From Mytilus galloprovincialis (lineage: Eukaryota; Mollusca; Bivalvia; Mytilida; Mytilidae): DNA of 64,000 nt. Each line of letters opens with the position of its first letter. Position 1 is the first letter of the stretch. The notes under the pieces are model-generated. The model worked only from the letters and a program-made list of their open reading frames with translations. It did no database searches and had not been told where the DNA came from. A program made the position numbers and the translations under genes. The stretch covers positions 61,719,261 to 61,783,260 of the forward strand of contig NC_134845.1 in NCBI RefSeq assembly GCF_965363235.1, given 5' to 3'. Shown piece by piece: positions 9,417-20,141 of the stretch.

Positions 9417-11069
9417 ATGGAGCACGTAGCAAAGTTTTTAAATGCCGTCATTGTTCTACCATTCACAGCTGGAGATGCTACTGAAAACCAACACACAAGT
9501 TCTTATATACGACCGTACGATGGTAGTATCAGCGGAATAATTATTCTTTCAAGCGTCTTGGTGATAGCATTTCTTGCAATGTTTGGAATACGATTAGTGG
9601 ATTCAGACTTTTACAAGACCAAACCATATTTAACAATGCATTCATATCTTTATGTCACACTCATCCTATCTTTAGTTGTTTTTATAGCGCATTTCATCAT
9701 ACACCGAGTTAATCGCGCAGAACGTTCAAGAAAATCTGACGCAATAGCCAAATTGAAACTTGGATTTTTATGGATTTATACAATTGGAAGTATTTTGTAT
9801 GCCTTGGCAAAGATAATCAGAATTCCATGCAAAGAGAAAATAGTCAATCAATATAGAAGCGTTGGGTGTATAAACAAAAACCTAACTTACTACAATGGAT
9901 ATGAAGAGGCTTACATCAGTTATCATTGCACTCAAATTTTGTTTTATTTTCTCCAGTCTTCTTTTATTCATTTCTTCATACGTTGCTGCTTTAGAAATTC
10001 ATGGAAATTCTATTATAGCCTTGTCTTGATAGTTCTGGCAAATATGTCACAATGGGCGCATTATTTTTCTGGTGTATACAAAGACAAAGATAAAAGAATC
10101 TATAACTTAAACTGTTCTATTAGTAATATTTCAATCAACAGCTGCTACGGTGAAACAGTGTTGATAAAGATAGAGCCATACCTAATACCAGTTGAAATGG
10201 AGTATTTCCTTTTATCGATGATTTTTATTGCTGAACTTTGGCCATCAAATACCAGTTACACACAAGTAGTGAATATTATTGAAACAGATCGCGCAAATGA
10301 ATATACGCCTTTTAAATCGTTCACAAATAAATTAACAAGAGTGGCTGTGTGTAGGTCAAATAGTATGTGGACCACTCTGTGCGTTAGTTGTGTAGTTATA
10401 TTATGTCTTCCTAGTTATATTTTTGGATACCTGGCATCAGCAGAGGGCGAGCAGGAGGCCCAATCCGCCAATGTCAAAATAAAAACTGCAGATATACTAT
10501 ATGATATATTTTTATCATTGATCAAGACAACTTTTTTGATGATAAGTTTTTATATGATTTCACAATCGTCATATTTTAGGCCCCTTAAACGAAAGGAAGG
10601 TTTCCATTTTCATCATAAGATGATAAGTGCTAGTTTTCTAGGTTCCGTTGGATATTTATCATTACTTATTTTTGCAAGCATATATGGTGAAAAAGCAAAT
10701 TTGTTAATCGCTCAAAAAATTCTCACAATAATAGAACTGTACTTTCAATTAATTTGTATTCTCCAATTACACAACTATGAAAAATATCAACGAGGCGTTG
10801 GGGAGTATATTTATCTTGCACTATCAATATTCAATCTTTGCGACTGGATTAATGACAGCTTTTTTGGAGCTGTTTCTGCATATGACAAGGAAGTTTTACA
10901 ATACGTATATGAATTAACAACTCAGAGACTCATTACTAATTTTTTGTTTCCCTTTTTAATCTTCTTTAGATTTGAATCATTCGTCATTATTTATGGTATT
11001 TTTCGTCAAACCTCGTCTGATAACATTGATATAAAGAATACGGAACATTTTCTTTTTGATGAGATTTGA
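9417..11069 (+). CDS. Otopetrin-like proton channel, paralogue 2
   Basis: A 550-residue multi-pass membrane protein, clearly a paralogue of the gene at 2987: the N-terminus (AKFLNA..VLPFTAGDA.ENQ), the GFHFHHKMI.ASFLGS.GYLSL block and the FPFLIFFRF.SF last segment are shared along its whole length. About twelve hydrophobic segments fit otopetrin topology; NMSQWAHYF, PVEMEYFLLSMIFIAELW and NLCDWINDSFFG are the family-like motifs. It lacks about eight residues of the loop after segment 2 relative to paralogue 1. The start ATG follows a splice acceptor (TTTGAATTTTAG) by two bases, so an upstream untranslated exon is expected. The coding frame is intact. The two copies sit 4.75 kb apart in the same direction, a tandem duplication old enough for substantial amino-acid divergence. 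A 21-bp minisatellite starts right after the stop codon. Confidence 0.78.
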   Translation: MEHVAKFLNAVIVLPFTAGDATENQHTSSYIRPYDGSISGIIILSSVLVIAFLAMFGIRLVDSDFYKTKPYLTMHSYLYVTLILSLVVFIAHFIIHRVNRAERSRKSDAIAKLKLGFLWIYTIGSILYALAKIIRIPCKEKIVNQYRSVGCINKNLTYYNGYEEAYISYHCTQILFYFLQSSFIHFFIRCCFRNSWKFYYSLVLIVLANMSQWAHYFSGVYKDKDKRIYNLNCSISNISINSCYGETVLIKIEPYLIPVEMEYFLLSMIFIAELWPSNTSYTQVVNIIETDRANEYTPFKSFTNKLTRVAVCRSNSMWTTLCVSCVVILCLPSYIFGYLASAEGEQEAQSANVKIKTADILYDIFLSLIKTTFLMISFYMISQSSYFRPLKRKEGFHFHHKMISASFLGSVGYLSLLIFASIYGEKANLLIAQKILTIIELYFQLICILQLHNYEKYQRGVGEYIYLALSIFNLCDWINDSFFGAVSAYDKEVLQYVYELTTQRLITNFLFPFLIFFRFESFVIIYGIFRQTSSDNIDIKNTEHFLFDEI

Positions 11070-11070
11070 A

Positions 11071-11350
11071 TGTATACATGTACTAGTATATAGTATACAT
11101 GTACTAGTATATAGTATACATGTACTAGTATATAGTATACATGTACTAGAATATAGTATACATGTACTAGTATATAGTATACATGGTGTATATACATGTA
11201 CTAGTATATAGTATACATGGTGTATATACATGTACTAGTATATAGTATACATGTACTAGTATATAGTATACATGTACTAGTATATAGTATACATGTACTA
11301 GTATATAGTATACATGTACTAGTATATAGTATACATGTTGTATAAACATG
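11071..11350. repeat. 21-bp palindromic minisatellite in the 3' region of otopetrin-like gene 2
   Basis: About a dozen units of TATACATGTACTAGTATATAG, two of them lengthened by an inserted GTGTATATACATG segment. The unit contains the palindromes GTATAC, TACATGTA and ACTAGT, so single strands can form many alternative hairpins. The array begins within two bases of the stop codon at 11069 and precedes the AATAAA at 11511, so it should be transcribed in the 3' UTR. Open frames on the other strand are by-products. Confidence 0.92.
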
Positions 11351-11510
11351 AGTGTGATGTTATCATGTAAATGATGAATGCTTACTTATTTAAAAGTAAA
11401 TGGGAATGAACTCCCAACCGTTTTAGTGTAAACTAACATGTAATTTTAGAAAGTCAGACCTAAGTATTTACATATATTATGTTTTGTTTTGTCATATTGA
11501 TAATTATTTT

Positions 11511-11516
11511 AATAAA
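11511..11516 (+). terminator. Poly(A) signal of otopetrin-like gene 2
   Basis: AATAAA about 440 bases after the stop codon, beyond the minisatellite. It is the first canonical signal downstream. Confidence 0.5.
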
Positions 11517-12089
11517 TGTTGTAATATAACTTTTATCTTTTTATCTTTCTATATATAGAAATATCCTGTCATTATTTTTGTCATCAGAAATACAGGAAAA
11601 CATAGGTCACGATAAAACACTTTTATTTTAAGTATGTTACTAAAAATAAAATACAATGCAATTGTTAAGATCTTTTGAGTCACATCTTATGCACTTAAAA
11701 TTCCTATTTGAAAGTTTCCTTACATTAGATTACCACAAAAAGACTAGCGAGGATCTGTAAAGGTTTTTTTTAATGTTTTAAGCTAAAGTTTTTCTTTCTT
11801 TTTTTCTGTCCATTATGTTGTATTCTTTATTTTGCGAATATGATATCCGATTATTCTTTTGCCGATTATGTTTCATGCTGTAAACCCGAAACATACATCA
11901 AATGACATGTTTCCTTAAAGCTTGATTTATAAATTTGAATGATTGTTTGAAAGTTTAATCAAGTTATCTGTGTTACATTTCCCTGATCGAATTCTGTTTT
12001 CTATTGAATATAAAAAAGGAGTTATGTAATGATAGCTATCAATAAACACTAAATGACTAAGATGAACAAAAGAAGAGGACACCGTAAGA
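11517..12089. other. Gene-free stretch
   Basis: A/T-rich spacer; nothing recognisable. Confidence 0.5.
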
Positions 12090-12130
12090 CTATGAGTTTG
12101 ACTGTTCCTCTGGTATCGTTCGCACCTCAT
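12090..12130 (+). mobile_element. Tiny solo tail of RT family (type A)
   Basis: CTATGAGTTTGACTGTTCCT followed by CTGGTATCGTTCGCACCTC matches the last ~40 bases of the tail seen at 1546 and 36455. Only the extreme 3' end is left. Confidence 0.55.
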
Positions 12131-12325
12131 TTTTAACAATCATTCGAAGCAATACCGTAGAGTAAACTATGAAATCTCCAACGATAAAAAGATATGCGAA
12201 ATAATTGTATGATTTATACAACAAGAGACGACAAAACACTACCATTGGAAACAGCCACAGTGGTAATCACTGGATTACAATCTATTTTGGCCATCGGCAG
12301 CACATAGGTATCATGATGTTGTGAA

Positions 12326-12390
12326 ATGGTCGCAAATACCCGTTTACTATTTTCGCTAACGCGTTGCCAGTAAACTTAATTTGCGACCAT
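12326..12390. other. Perfect inverted repeat hairpin
   Basis: ATGGTCGCAAAT (12326-12337) pairs with ATTTGCGACCAT (12379-12390), and inside it GTTTACT pairs with AGTAAAC. The loop is about 15 bases. It may be a small fold-back element. Confidence 0.65.
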
Positions 12391-12984
12391 CAAATCCCCA
12401 ATTGATGCCGTCGGAGCTTAAAATACAGTTATCTCCTAATTGCAATGATTATTCTCTTCAATCGTTCAGTAAAAAGCTGATTCTGAATACGAAAAATATA
12501 GAAATAAGAAATGTAGTAATACCAGCATTTGAAATCCTATTGAAAAAACAAGAGATTGTACGTATACTCTTGGCAAATTATTTTTTCAGTTAGGCTGAAT
12601 AACTATGACCTTTTAAAATGTCTCAATAGAAAGTAAGATTATATATTAAGACATACAATTACGGAAAAAAGACATGTTCAATTATCGTGGGAACAATTAA
12701 CGAACTTTCAACGGTATCTATTGGCATTGCACAAGGTTCTGTCAATTCAATAGACTGAAAACATCCAAGCTGACACCTTTTGTCGTTTAGTTAGTTATCG
12801 TTAAAGCAGAAACATAAAATACTTATGCATAAAAATATTGTATAATTCTGTGTGCATTGTTTGATATGTTTTTGAAAAGTTTAACCAGAAAATATTTACA
12901 AACCATAATTAGGCTGTTTGGCAGCTGCTTTTAACAAACCATTAACAGCCTTACTGATGTCTGTTAATATGGATTTTATCGCAG
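12391..12984. other. Gene-free stretch
   Basis: No supported feature. A 70-codon open frame at 12381-12593 has no recognisable content. Confidence 0.45.
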
Positions 12985-13280
12985 AAATGTTGTCACTGTT
13001 ATATATAAATAAAGGCAACAGTAGTATACCGCTGTTCAAAACTCATAAATCCATGGACAAAAAACTAAATCGGGGTAACAAACTAAAACCGAGGGAAACG
13101 CATTAAATATAAAAGGAGAACACCGACACAACACTAAAATGTAACACACACAGAAACGGACCAAACATCAGACAAAATCCCACGAGAATAACAAATATAA
13201 CATCAAAACCAAATACATGAATTTGGGATAGACAAGTACCGTGACACGTCTTATCGCAATAAAAATTACACTCAAAAATA
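12985..13280 (-). mobile_element. Solo 3' tail of RT family, tail type B
   Basis: Read on the - strand, this runs from GACGTGTCACGGTACTTGTC through CATGTATTTGGTTTTGATG to GGTATACTACTGTTGCCTTT. The first ~100 bases match the sequence that follows the RT stop codon at 14290-14390, so this is the tail of a 5'-truncated copy. A similar end block (CGATTTATGACTTTT...GTTGCCTTTATTT) is at 35560-35690. Confidence 0.65.
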
Positions 13281-13460
13281 AGAGAAAACAAACGACGCAA
13301 CGTTAAAATGTAACACACACAGAAACGAACAATAATATAACAATGGCCATATTCCTGACTTGGTACAGGACATTTTTAAAGGAAAAAATGGTGGGTTGAA
13401 CCTGGTTTTGTGGCATGCCAAACCTCGCACTTTAATGGCTATGTTAAATATAACATTGAA
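13281..13460 (-). repeat. Partial duplicate of tail B joined to the CAAGTCAGGAATA repeat
   Basis: AAAATGTAACACACACAGAAACG occurs at about 13137 and again at 13305, a duplicate roughly 170 bases apart. It is followed by the inverted CATATTCCTGACTTGGTACA block shared with 6985 and 54740. Confidence 0.65.
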
Positions 13461-13554
13461 ATGACAACATAATATTACAGGACTACAATACAAATAAATA
13501 GGAGAACGTATTAGACAAAGAAACACATGATTAATGGATAACAAAAAAAATCAG

Positions 13555-13725
13555 GTTTAAAATTCAATACGCCAAAAACGCGCCTCGTTCACAAAAGACT
13601 CACCAGTGACGCCCAGATATAAAAGATCGAAAGTGAAAAAAAGTACAAAGTTGTACAGCACTGAAGATCAAAAGTTGAAAAAGGTTGTGTCAAATACGGC
13701 TATGTTTTTATGCTTGGGATAAGAA
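13555..13725 (-). repeat. Old single copy of the hammerhead repeat
   Basis: On the - strand it shows ATAGCCGTATTTGACACAAC, a TTGATCTTCAGTGCTG block (elsewhere TTGGATCCTCAATGCTC), then the ribozyme region at 13612-13569. Both flanks are diverged from the array at 1-690. Confidence 0.75.
13569..13612 (-). ncRNA. Decayed hammerhead ribozyme
   Basis: GCGTCA and TGGCGT of stem I are kept, but the core is CTGGTGA (invariant A6 changed), GAAA became GAGG, the cleavage triplet is lost, and stem II has a mismatch. It is expected to be inactive. Confidence 0.75.
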
Positions 13726-14259
13726 CATCCTTATTATTTAGAACAATTAATGCTATTGCAAACAGTAAATTTTATCAAATGAATATAACAGATATACTGA
13801 AGTATTAACTCATTACAGAAAACAAACACGAATACATAATGCAAAGACCCACACAGAATAGACACACCTGACTCAGTCCAGGCCTCAACGCAGTAAATCA
13901 TAACGACGTCACATACAATGGTGAAAAGGCATAACAACTACGTAACATTTGAATTTATGAAATCTCTGAAACAGCAGAAAAATGACGTCACATATGAAAA
14001 ACTATATCTCAAAAGTAAGATAGAATTAGGATTGACTAAAGATTATAATAGAACTAAATACTGACATTGAATTTAAACACGATGCATATTGCTATACTTA
14101 TTAATAGCAATTAACTACAGCATATATATGTCCAGTTTGTTATGAATCCAACTCCAAACGTAGACCATCGCACAGACTACGTTGACCAAAATCAAATTTA
14201 ATAAATGAAGGCGGTGATTATTTTTTCTTTCCATAACGCATAAATATAATAGAAAAGAC
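13726..14259. other. Gene-free stretch
   Basis: A/T-rich; two TGACGTCA/AACGACGTCACAT-type motifs near 13905 and 13983. No gene recognised. Confidence 0.4.
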
Positions 14260-15180
14260 GTCAATACATTTGACAAAATCCGATAAGAATTACAAATATA
14301 ACATTAAACATTTAAACGAAATACATGAATTTTGGATAGACAAGTACCGTAACACGTCTTATAGTAATACGAATCACACTCAGCAAAACAGTCACAATCG
14401 TGAATAAGTCACGTTTGGTAATTAAAAGATTAGACGACATAATGACAAACCACAATTTACCATGTGGTAAAAATGTCCTTAGCTAGTTTGGTTAAAGACA
14501 CACCGTATGGATACACTAATTCGTGATGGTGTCCATACAATTTACGGAGTGTCAATTTTAATCTGTCCTCCTCATAACTTTGTTGGAGCAGTTTCTGCGT
14601 AAGGAGCACACTCCTGTATATGAAGTCCGTATAGTGTGAACAAGCACGTGAATAACGTATCAATTGTAATATGTAAACACCATACGAAGGGGCAGATGGT
14701 ATGTTACTGCTGAGAAATGGGAAATTGATAATTGGGAAGTTGAAATCGTCCCGTTTGTCATAGATTTTAGTGTGAAGTCGTCCATCTACGTCAATATTTA
14801 GGAAAAGATCAAGGTATGAAGCAGTCCTTCTAGTATCAGTAGTATCCTTAATTTCAAGTTCACTGGATTATATGATATGTAAGTATTGGCTGAAGTATGG
14901 GTTATTCAATGATAGAACATCATCAATATATCAGAAAGTAAAATTAAAGAATTTGGCAATGTGCTTTTTTTTTTGTCTTTTAGAAGGTTCTGAATGAATT
15001 CTGCTTCATACGAGTACAAAAACAAATCAGCCAGCAGGGGTGCACAATTAGTACCCATTGGAATACCGATTGTCTGTTGAAATATAAATCCTCCAAACTC
15101 ATCCTTTGAAACTGTCTTCATTTTATTCAATTGATAATCCATCTCCTTTTTGAACAAGTATGATTGCGAATTGCCTATAA
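14260..15180 (-). mobile_element. Decayed reverse transcriptase copy, tail type B
   Basis: Read on the - strand: GIPMGTNCAPLLADLFLYSY (RT motif with conserved G-P-MG) near 15080-15000, then after a frameshift near 14925 the active-site box YIDDVLSLNN, then ELEIKDTTDT, SYLDLFLNIDVDGRL, YDKRDDFNFPIINFPFLSSN, SYGVYILQLIRYSRACSHYT and YGHHHELVYPYGVSLTKLAK, stop at about 14457. Tail B follows to about 14260. At least one frameshift and an in-frame stop make it non-functional. The class (non-LTR or Penelope-like) is not settled from sequence alone. Sister copies are at 36455 and 50150. Confidence 0.8.
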
Positions 15181-15524
15181 AAAAGCCACTAATTGGTATT
15201 TCGTTCCATGCATTCAATGTGATACTGACCGGTTTGTGTTTTCTCAGACTTGTAACTATTGCAAGATGGATGAATGCAACAAGAACAAAACATTTTTTCA
15301 TTCTGTCAATCGACCAGGAAAGCACGAAAACTTGATTTTAGATTAATAAACACATAATATACATATTGCATGCTAATGTATTGATTTACTTATGCAGCTT
15401 TTGTGTGATACATGACTTTATGTATAGGTATTGTTTACATAAGCAGGTAATTATTATAAAGGTTATATACGACAAATCAATAATTCCATTACCTAACTTC
15501 CAACAGAATTTGGTTATACATAAT
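15181..15524. other. Gene-free stretch
   Basis: Possible decayed 5' part of the RT copy (an open frame on the - strand continues to 15325), but I find no conserved motif. Confidence 0.35.
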
Positions 15525-15860
15525 GATGGATATAGGAAGATGTGGTGTGAGTGCCACTGAGACAACTCTCCATACAAATAACAATTTAAAAAGTAAACCA
15601 TTATAGGTTAAAGTACGGCCTTCAACACGTAGCCTTGGCTCACACCGAACAACAAGCTATAAAGGGCCCCAAAATTACTTGTGTAAAACCATTCAAACGG
15701 GAAAACCAACGGTCTAATCTATATAAACAAAACAAGAAACGAGAAACACGTATATATTACATAAACAAACGACAACTACTGTTCATCAGATTCCTGACTT
15801 AGGACAGGTGCAAACATTTGCAGCGGGATTAAACGTTTTAATGGATCCAAACCTTCTCCC
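15525..15860 (-). repeat. Mussel interspersed repeat
   Basis: Carries ACAACTCTCCAT, ACCATTATAGGTTAAAGTAC, CACACCGAACAACAAGC, an oligo-A middle and the CCTGACTTAGGACAGGTGCA block. Relatives at 8985, 23345 (inverted), 38098 and 42180 (inverted). Confidence 0.75.
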
Positions 15861-16317
15861 TTTTTCTGAAACAATAGCATAACATCACAATGTCTTCTTA
15901 CACAGTTTTTGGATGAATACTCAGACTGATGCCAAAATACCTGAATAATGTCGTTTTTGACATTTGATTAACCGTTAAAGGTAACCCAAAATATTGGCTT
16001 GGACCGTAAAGGTTGTTATAATATGTATTTAGGAAAAAATAACGTCTTTCGAAAATGGTTCTATGATAAAGACATATCAAAGATATCAAGCTGGGCATTT
16101 CATATGCCAAACAAGTGCTTCGTTTGCAGTAGGGGTAATTGGTCCCACTTCTTTGTTTCAATGTTATTATGTATGATCCCAGCATAAGATTATTGAGATT
16201 TAACTCTTGTGCCTTAAAAGAGCATTTAACAGTTTCTGCTTTTGACTCACTTGACGGAGTGAAAAAGCGAGACATATGTATGCTGTTTCTGTCGTCGGCA
16301 GGGTATACACAAGTACC
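15861..16317. other. Unassigned stretch
   Basis: A 125-codon open frame on the - strand (15898-16275) is not recognised. It lies between repeats and shows no domain; it is probably chance or a relic. Confidence 0.35.
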
Positions 16318-16670
16318 CGGCCCACCCCCTTAGTCATGGTCTATTGACTTTCAATCTTTTGCTTAGTTTGTATGTATTAGTTTGTGATTATGTCAGTTTA
16401 TATCGAATCACTAGTGGTATGTCATTGACAGTTTGTATGCAGTTGTATAAACGTTGGCACATCTCATTACTATGGAGATTATTTGACCCAGCCCCTCAGT
16501 TATGGTTTATTGCTTAGTTTACATGTATAAAATTGGGTTTAGGTCTGTTTAAATGGAACTAATTAAGTAAAGTAAATGGTGTTTGGTATGCAGTTGTATT
16601 AGCATTGGCACATCTTATTTCCATGCAGATTGTTTATAATACTTTCAGTCATGGTTCATTGCCTTTAAAT
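16318..16670 (+). repeat. Degenerate tandem repeat, unit about 160 bp
   Basis: TTAGTCATGGTCTATTGACT (16331), CTCAGTTATGGTTTATTGCT (16496) and TTCAGTCATGGTTCATTGCC (16646) mark successive units, and TATGCAGTTGTAT..GTTGGCACATCT recurs inside. About 2.3 units. Confidence 0.7.
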
Positions 16671-16809
16671 ATTTGCAAAACTTGCATGTAAAAGTGTTGC
16701 TATTTTTATTTCGACATTTATCGAAATTACAAAAATACAAGACATATCTCTGAGATAACAGTTTATATTAATAGTTAGCTTTGTTACAACTGGATCGCTC
16801 GACACAATG

Positions 16810-17817
16810 TTTATGTTCCAGACCATATGAGTATTTGGACCATACGCGTATGTTCATGACCATATGCGTATACTCATATGGTCCGACCGTACGCGTATGG
16901 TCGGACCATATGAGTATAATACTCGTTTGGTTATTAATGGGTCGGACCATATGAGTATTTGGACCATATAGGTATATTTTTTAAGTAAATTACATTATAA
17001 AAGTTTCAATAATACAAAAACTTTATCTAAAAATACAATGATTGTTACATTACAATGTATTATTTTATAATTAAAATATACGTAAATTTATCATATATTG
17101 ATACCATAGTTTGTTTCATGGCTTATAACACATGTTACATTCTTACAAATAGGCTTGATGTGACATTTACTTCCACACGGTATCATAGCTTTTTTGCATT
17201 TGCAAGTCTTAGATGTGCACGATTCTTTTTATTTGCATCTATTGTTTGCGAGTGAAAAGCTAGCCTTTTTTTTAGCTGTGTACAGTGATACCGAGGTCCT
17301 GGGCCATTCCGATATGTCTACGGTGTTTTTAAGAAGCTCTAGATCTCAAATATCGTAACATGACTGCAATACAACATATTCACAAGACAACTTTAATAAA
17401 CTATGCTACTTTCCAGTGACTTCTTGTGTAACAGTTCATTAAGAAATTTTTGGAATTATTTTAAGTCGACATATTGCCATTCACTCGTAATAACAAATCG
17501 GTAATGACCATCGGTATAACATGTGTTTATTATAGTGTTGACAAGTAAGTGTAATTAACTATGTGAAACTTCTAATTTTTATTTAGCCTCTCTTTTTTAT
17601 ATTATATAAATAATAAAATTACCTATATGATAGCGTCTTTTTAATGAACGGTCATACCATATGAATAGTTTAGAAGTATTAAACATGTTAAAAGTAAACT
17701 GTAACAGAGTGTTAATTACCCCGACCATATGCGTACGGTCGGACCATATGAGTATATACCCATATGGTCATGACCATACGCGTATAGTCCAAATGCTCAT
17801 ATGGTCCGGAACATTTA
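16810..17817. mobile_element. Fold-back element with ~95-bp palindrome-rich terminal inverted repeats
   Basis: The left end 16810-16902 (ATGTTCCAGACCATATGAGT...) matches the reverse complement of 17721-17817 (ATGTTCCGGACCATATGAGC...) across almost its whole length. Each arm is itself made of short palindromic words (GACCATATG, CATATGGTC, ACGCGT, CATATG). The ~820-bp interior has no convincing coding. No clear target duplication was seen. Confidence 0.8.
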
Positions 17818-18109
17818 TAAATATATCATTAATAGTTGAAACCTTTATGTGAATGTGTTTGTCAGATTTCTGTTTGGTTGCTTTTTTTTTTTATTGAAGT
17901 GTACTCCAACATCTTCATTTTATGTAAAAAAAATACAAACAATAAAATGTTGTAGTATTCATATTTTGCACATTATTGAATTATTTCAATGTAAATTTAA
18001 ATAAAAGATGCCCCATCCGCACTATCATTTTCTGTGTTCAGTGGACCGTGAATGGGTGAATATCTCTAATTTGGCAATAAAATTAGAAAGATCATATCAT
18101 AGGAAACAT

Positions 18110-18235
18110 GTGTACTAAGTCGGACCTCAACTTCATCAAAAACTAACCCGACCAAAAACTTTTACCCGAAGCGGGACGAACAGACAGACGGACGCACAGA
18201 CCAGAAAACATAATGCCCATAAATGGGACATAAAA
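18110..18235 (+). repeat. Bivalve interspersed repeat (CAGACAGACGGACGCACAGA block)
   Basis: Contains CGGACCTCAACTTCATCAAA, GAAGCGGGACGAACAGACAG and CAGAAAACATAATGCCCATA, a block I recognise as widespread in bivalve DNA. Not coding. Confidence 0.6.
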
Positions 18236-18816
18236 CTTATTGTATAAATCTAATGGTAGTATTTGTAGTTCAATTCGGTTATCTTGTTTTTCAAGGCATA
18301 TTTGGGTATTCCGTTATAACCACATAATTTAGAATTTATTATCATTCCATAAACAAATATACGGAGAAAGGGAAACAACTACAATGACATCAGGTAAATT
18401 GCTCTATATATAAATGGAAACATAATTACTGCAGAATTCTAATTGTGTTCTTTCTGTAGCAATATTTCATCTTTAACATTAAATGTTGTATTACATCATG
18501 TATAGACAATTAGATAAATCAAACACTTCCGATCACTATTTGTCGTTTGGTAGGGTTCATATTCTTTAGGCCCTAGTTTTCTGTGTAGTGTTTTGTAGAT
18601 GTTATTTTCGCCACCCCTTTATTCATCGCATGTTTGGCTGTTGTAATGTCTGTTTATTTTTATTTCCATTCAATATGATTGATATCATCATTTGCTCCCC
18701 CTTTTGAAGGAAAACTCTTACGATCAATTGAAGAGTGATATTCTTCTATTGATTTTTATTTACACACACGTCAATATCTTATGTGTGTACATAAAACTTC
18801 ATATTATTTACTTCCT
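18236..18816. other. Gene-free stretch
   Basis: A/T-rich spacer; nothing recognisable. Confidence 0.5.
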
Positions 18817-19121
18817 GGGGGGGGGGGGGTCTCTTCCTATATAAAGGTATATACATATGTGCCGCTGGAATGGGTCCCTTTTTTGATCTGTCAAATATAT
18901 CAATGGGGTGCAATTTTACCGAGGAAATATATCAATAGGTAGTAATTGACCGATATAGGTACTATTTGAGCTGATAAATATATGAATGGGTTATGATTTC
19001 GCTGTGAAATATATGTATAGGTAGGGATTTCACAATTATTCAATATATGAATGGGGGGTGTTTTTAAAATCCCAGCTGCACACCTGTACCCAAAATCCCA
19101 TGTTGAGACCCCCCCCCCCCC
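18817..19121. mobile_element. 305-bp element bounded by G13/C13 inverted repeats
   Basis: Thirteen Gs followed by TCTC (18817-18833) are mirrored by GAGA followed by thirteen Cs (19105-19121), a perfect 17-bp terminal inverted repeat. ACTTCCT lies immediately left and three bases right of the element, possibly a target duplication. The interior has five or more degenerate units around AAATATATSAATRGG (18893, 18925, 18976, 19007, 19042). No coding. Confidence 0.75.
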
Positions 19122-20141
19122 GTGACTTCCTGTGTGCAGAGCACTTCATTCATAAGTTCTTGTTATGTAACATGTGTAATGCAGACATTTATTTGCTATG
19201 CAGATTTTAGAGTTGAAAGTTGAAATTTTATTAATTGAAAATAAATGATGATTTATATAAAGAAAATAATATAGTCGAATTTTAAGGGAAATACATATAT
19301 ATATACCATCCAAGATGTGAATAGACTGAATGTTTGTAAATACAGTAATATATATATAATAATGATAGATTTTCGATTCATGCTGTTAATTATCATAATT
19401 GATAATTATAATTTCATTAAACTAAGATACCAACACCCATACAAAAAAAAACATATGTACTGAAGGCCGGTCCAGTCAGCAATATTTCACAAGTAGCAGA
19501 TAGCGGGATATCTATAGTCTGAATGAAATCAAGTAAATTACGATTCTGTTATGTAAATATGTATTTCAGGATGTAACGTGTAAAAACTGGAGCATCTAAA
19601 AAGTAATTTAAAGATAACAGTAGTAAACAACGGGTCGAAGCGGAAGGGTCTAAATTTCCCAACATCTCATTTTTTTTAAAAACATATGTGCATGATAAAC
19701 GTGCACGAAGGTTACCAGCAAAGCTTTAGCATGCTCGGGTTAGCATAACACTAGTATTAAAGGATGTCTCGATTTACAAGACTGTCAGCACACGTATTCT
19801 ATTATTAGTTGACTGATTGTATAATGAACCTAGAGTTTATTTAATTGTTTCTATGCTGTTCGAAAAATGATTCACTTCTGTGCTAAATGCAACGTGTGTT
19901 TCGGTGATGACCAATTTTCATATATTTTTCAAAGGGTCAAAGTAAATATTTTTGTCTAAATTTTATGAAAATTAAACGAGTCAAATTAATTTTAGTCGAG
20001 GTGTAAGTTACCACCATAAGTTATATACTTGGTCTTGTTAAACAATTCAATTTGATAAAACGTGCTTCTGACTGTGACACAGCACTTTGAATATCTATAC
20101 ACACGCATTTGTAAAATGTTTGGATATTTCTTTACTAACAG
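19122..20141. other. Gene-free stretch upstream of the SDR exons
   Basis: Should contain the first exon of the SDR gene if it still exists. I could not find it. Confidence 0.4.

Noticed and set aside
10977-11349. Repetitive open frames on the - strand over the minisatellite
   Set aside because: The period of 21 keeps all frames open; the repeated peptide merely mirrors the DNA repeat.
15898-16275. 125-codon open frame on the - strand
   Set aside because: No domain, no splice or start context, flanked by repeats; likely chance or a relic.
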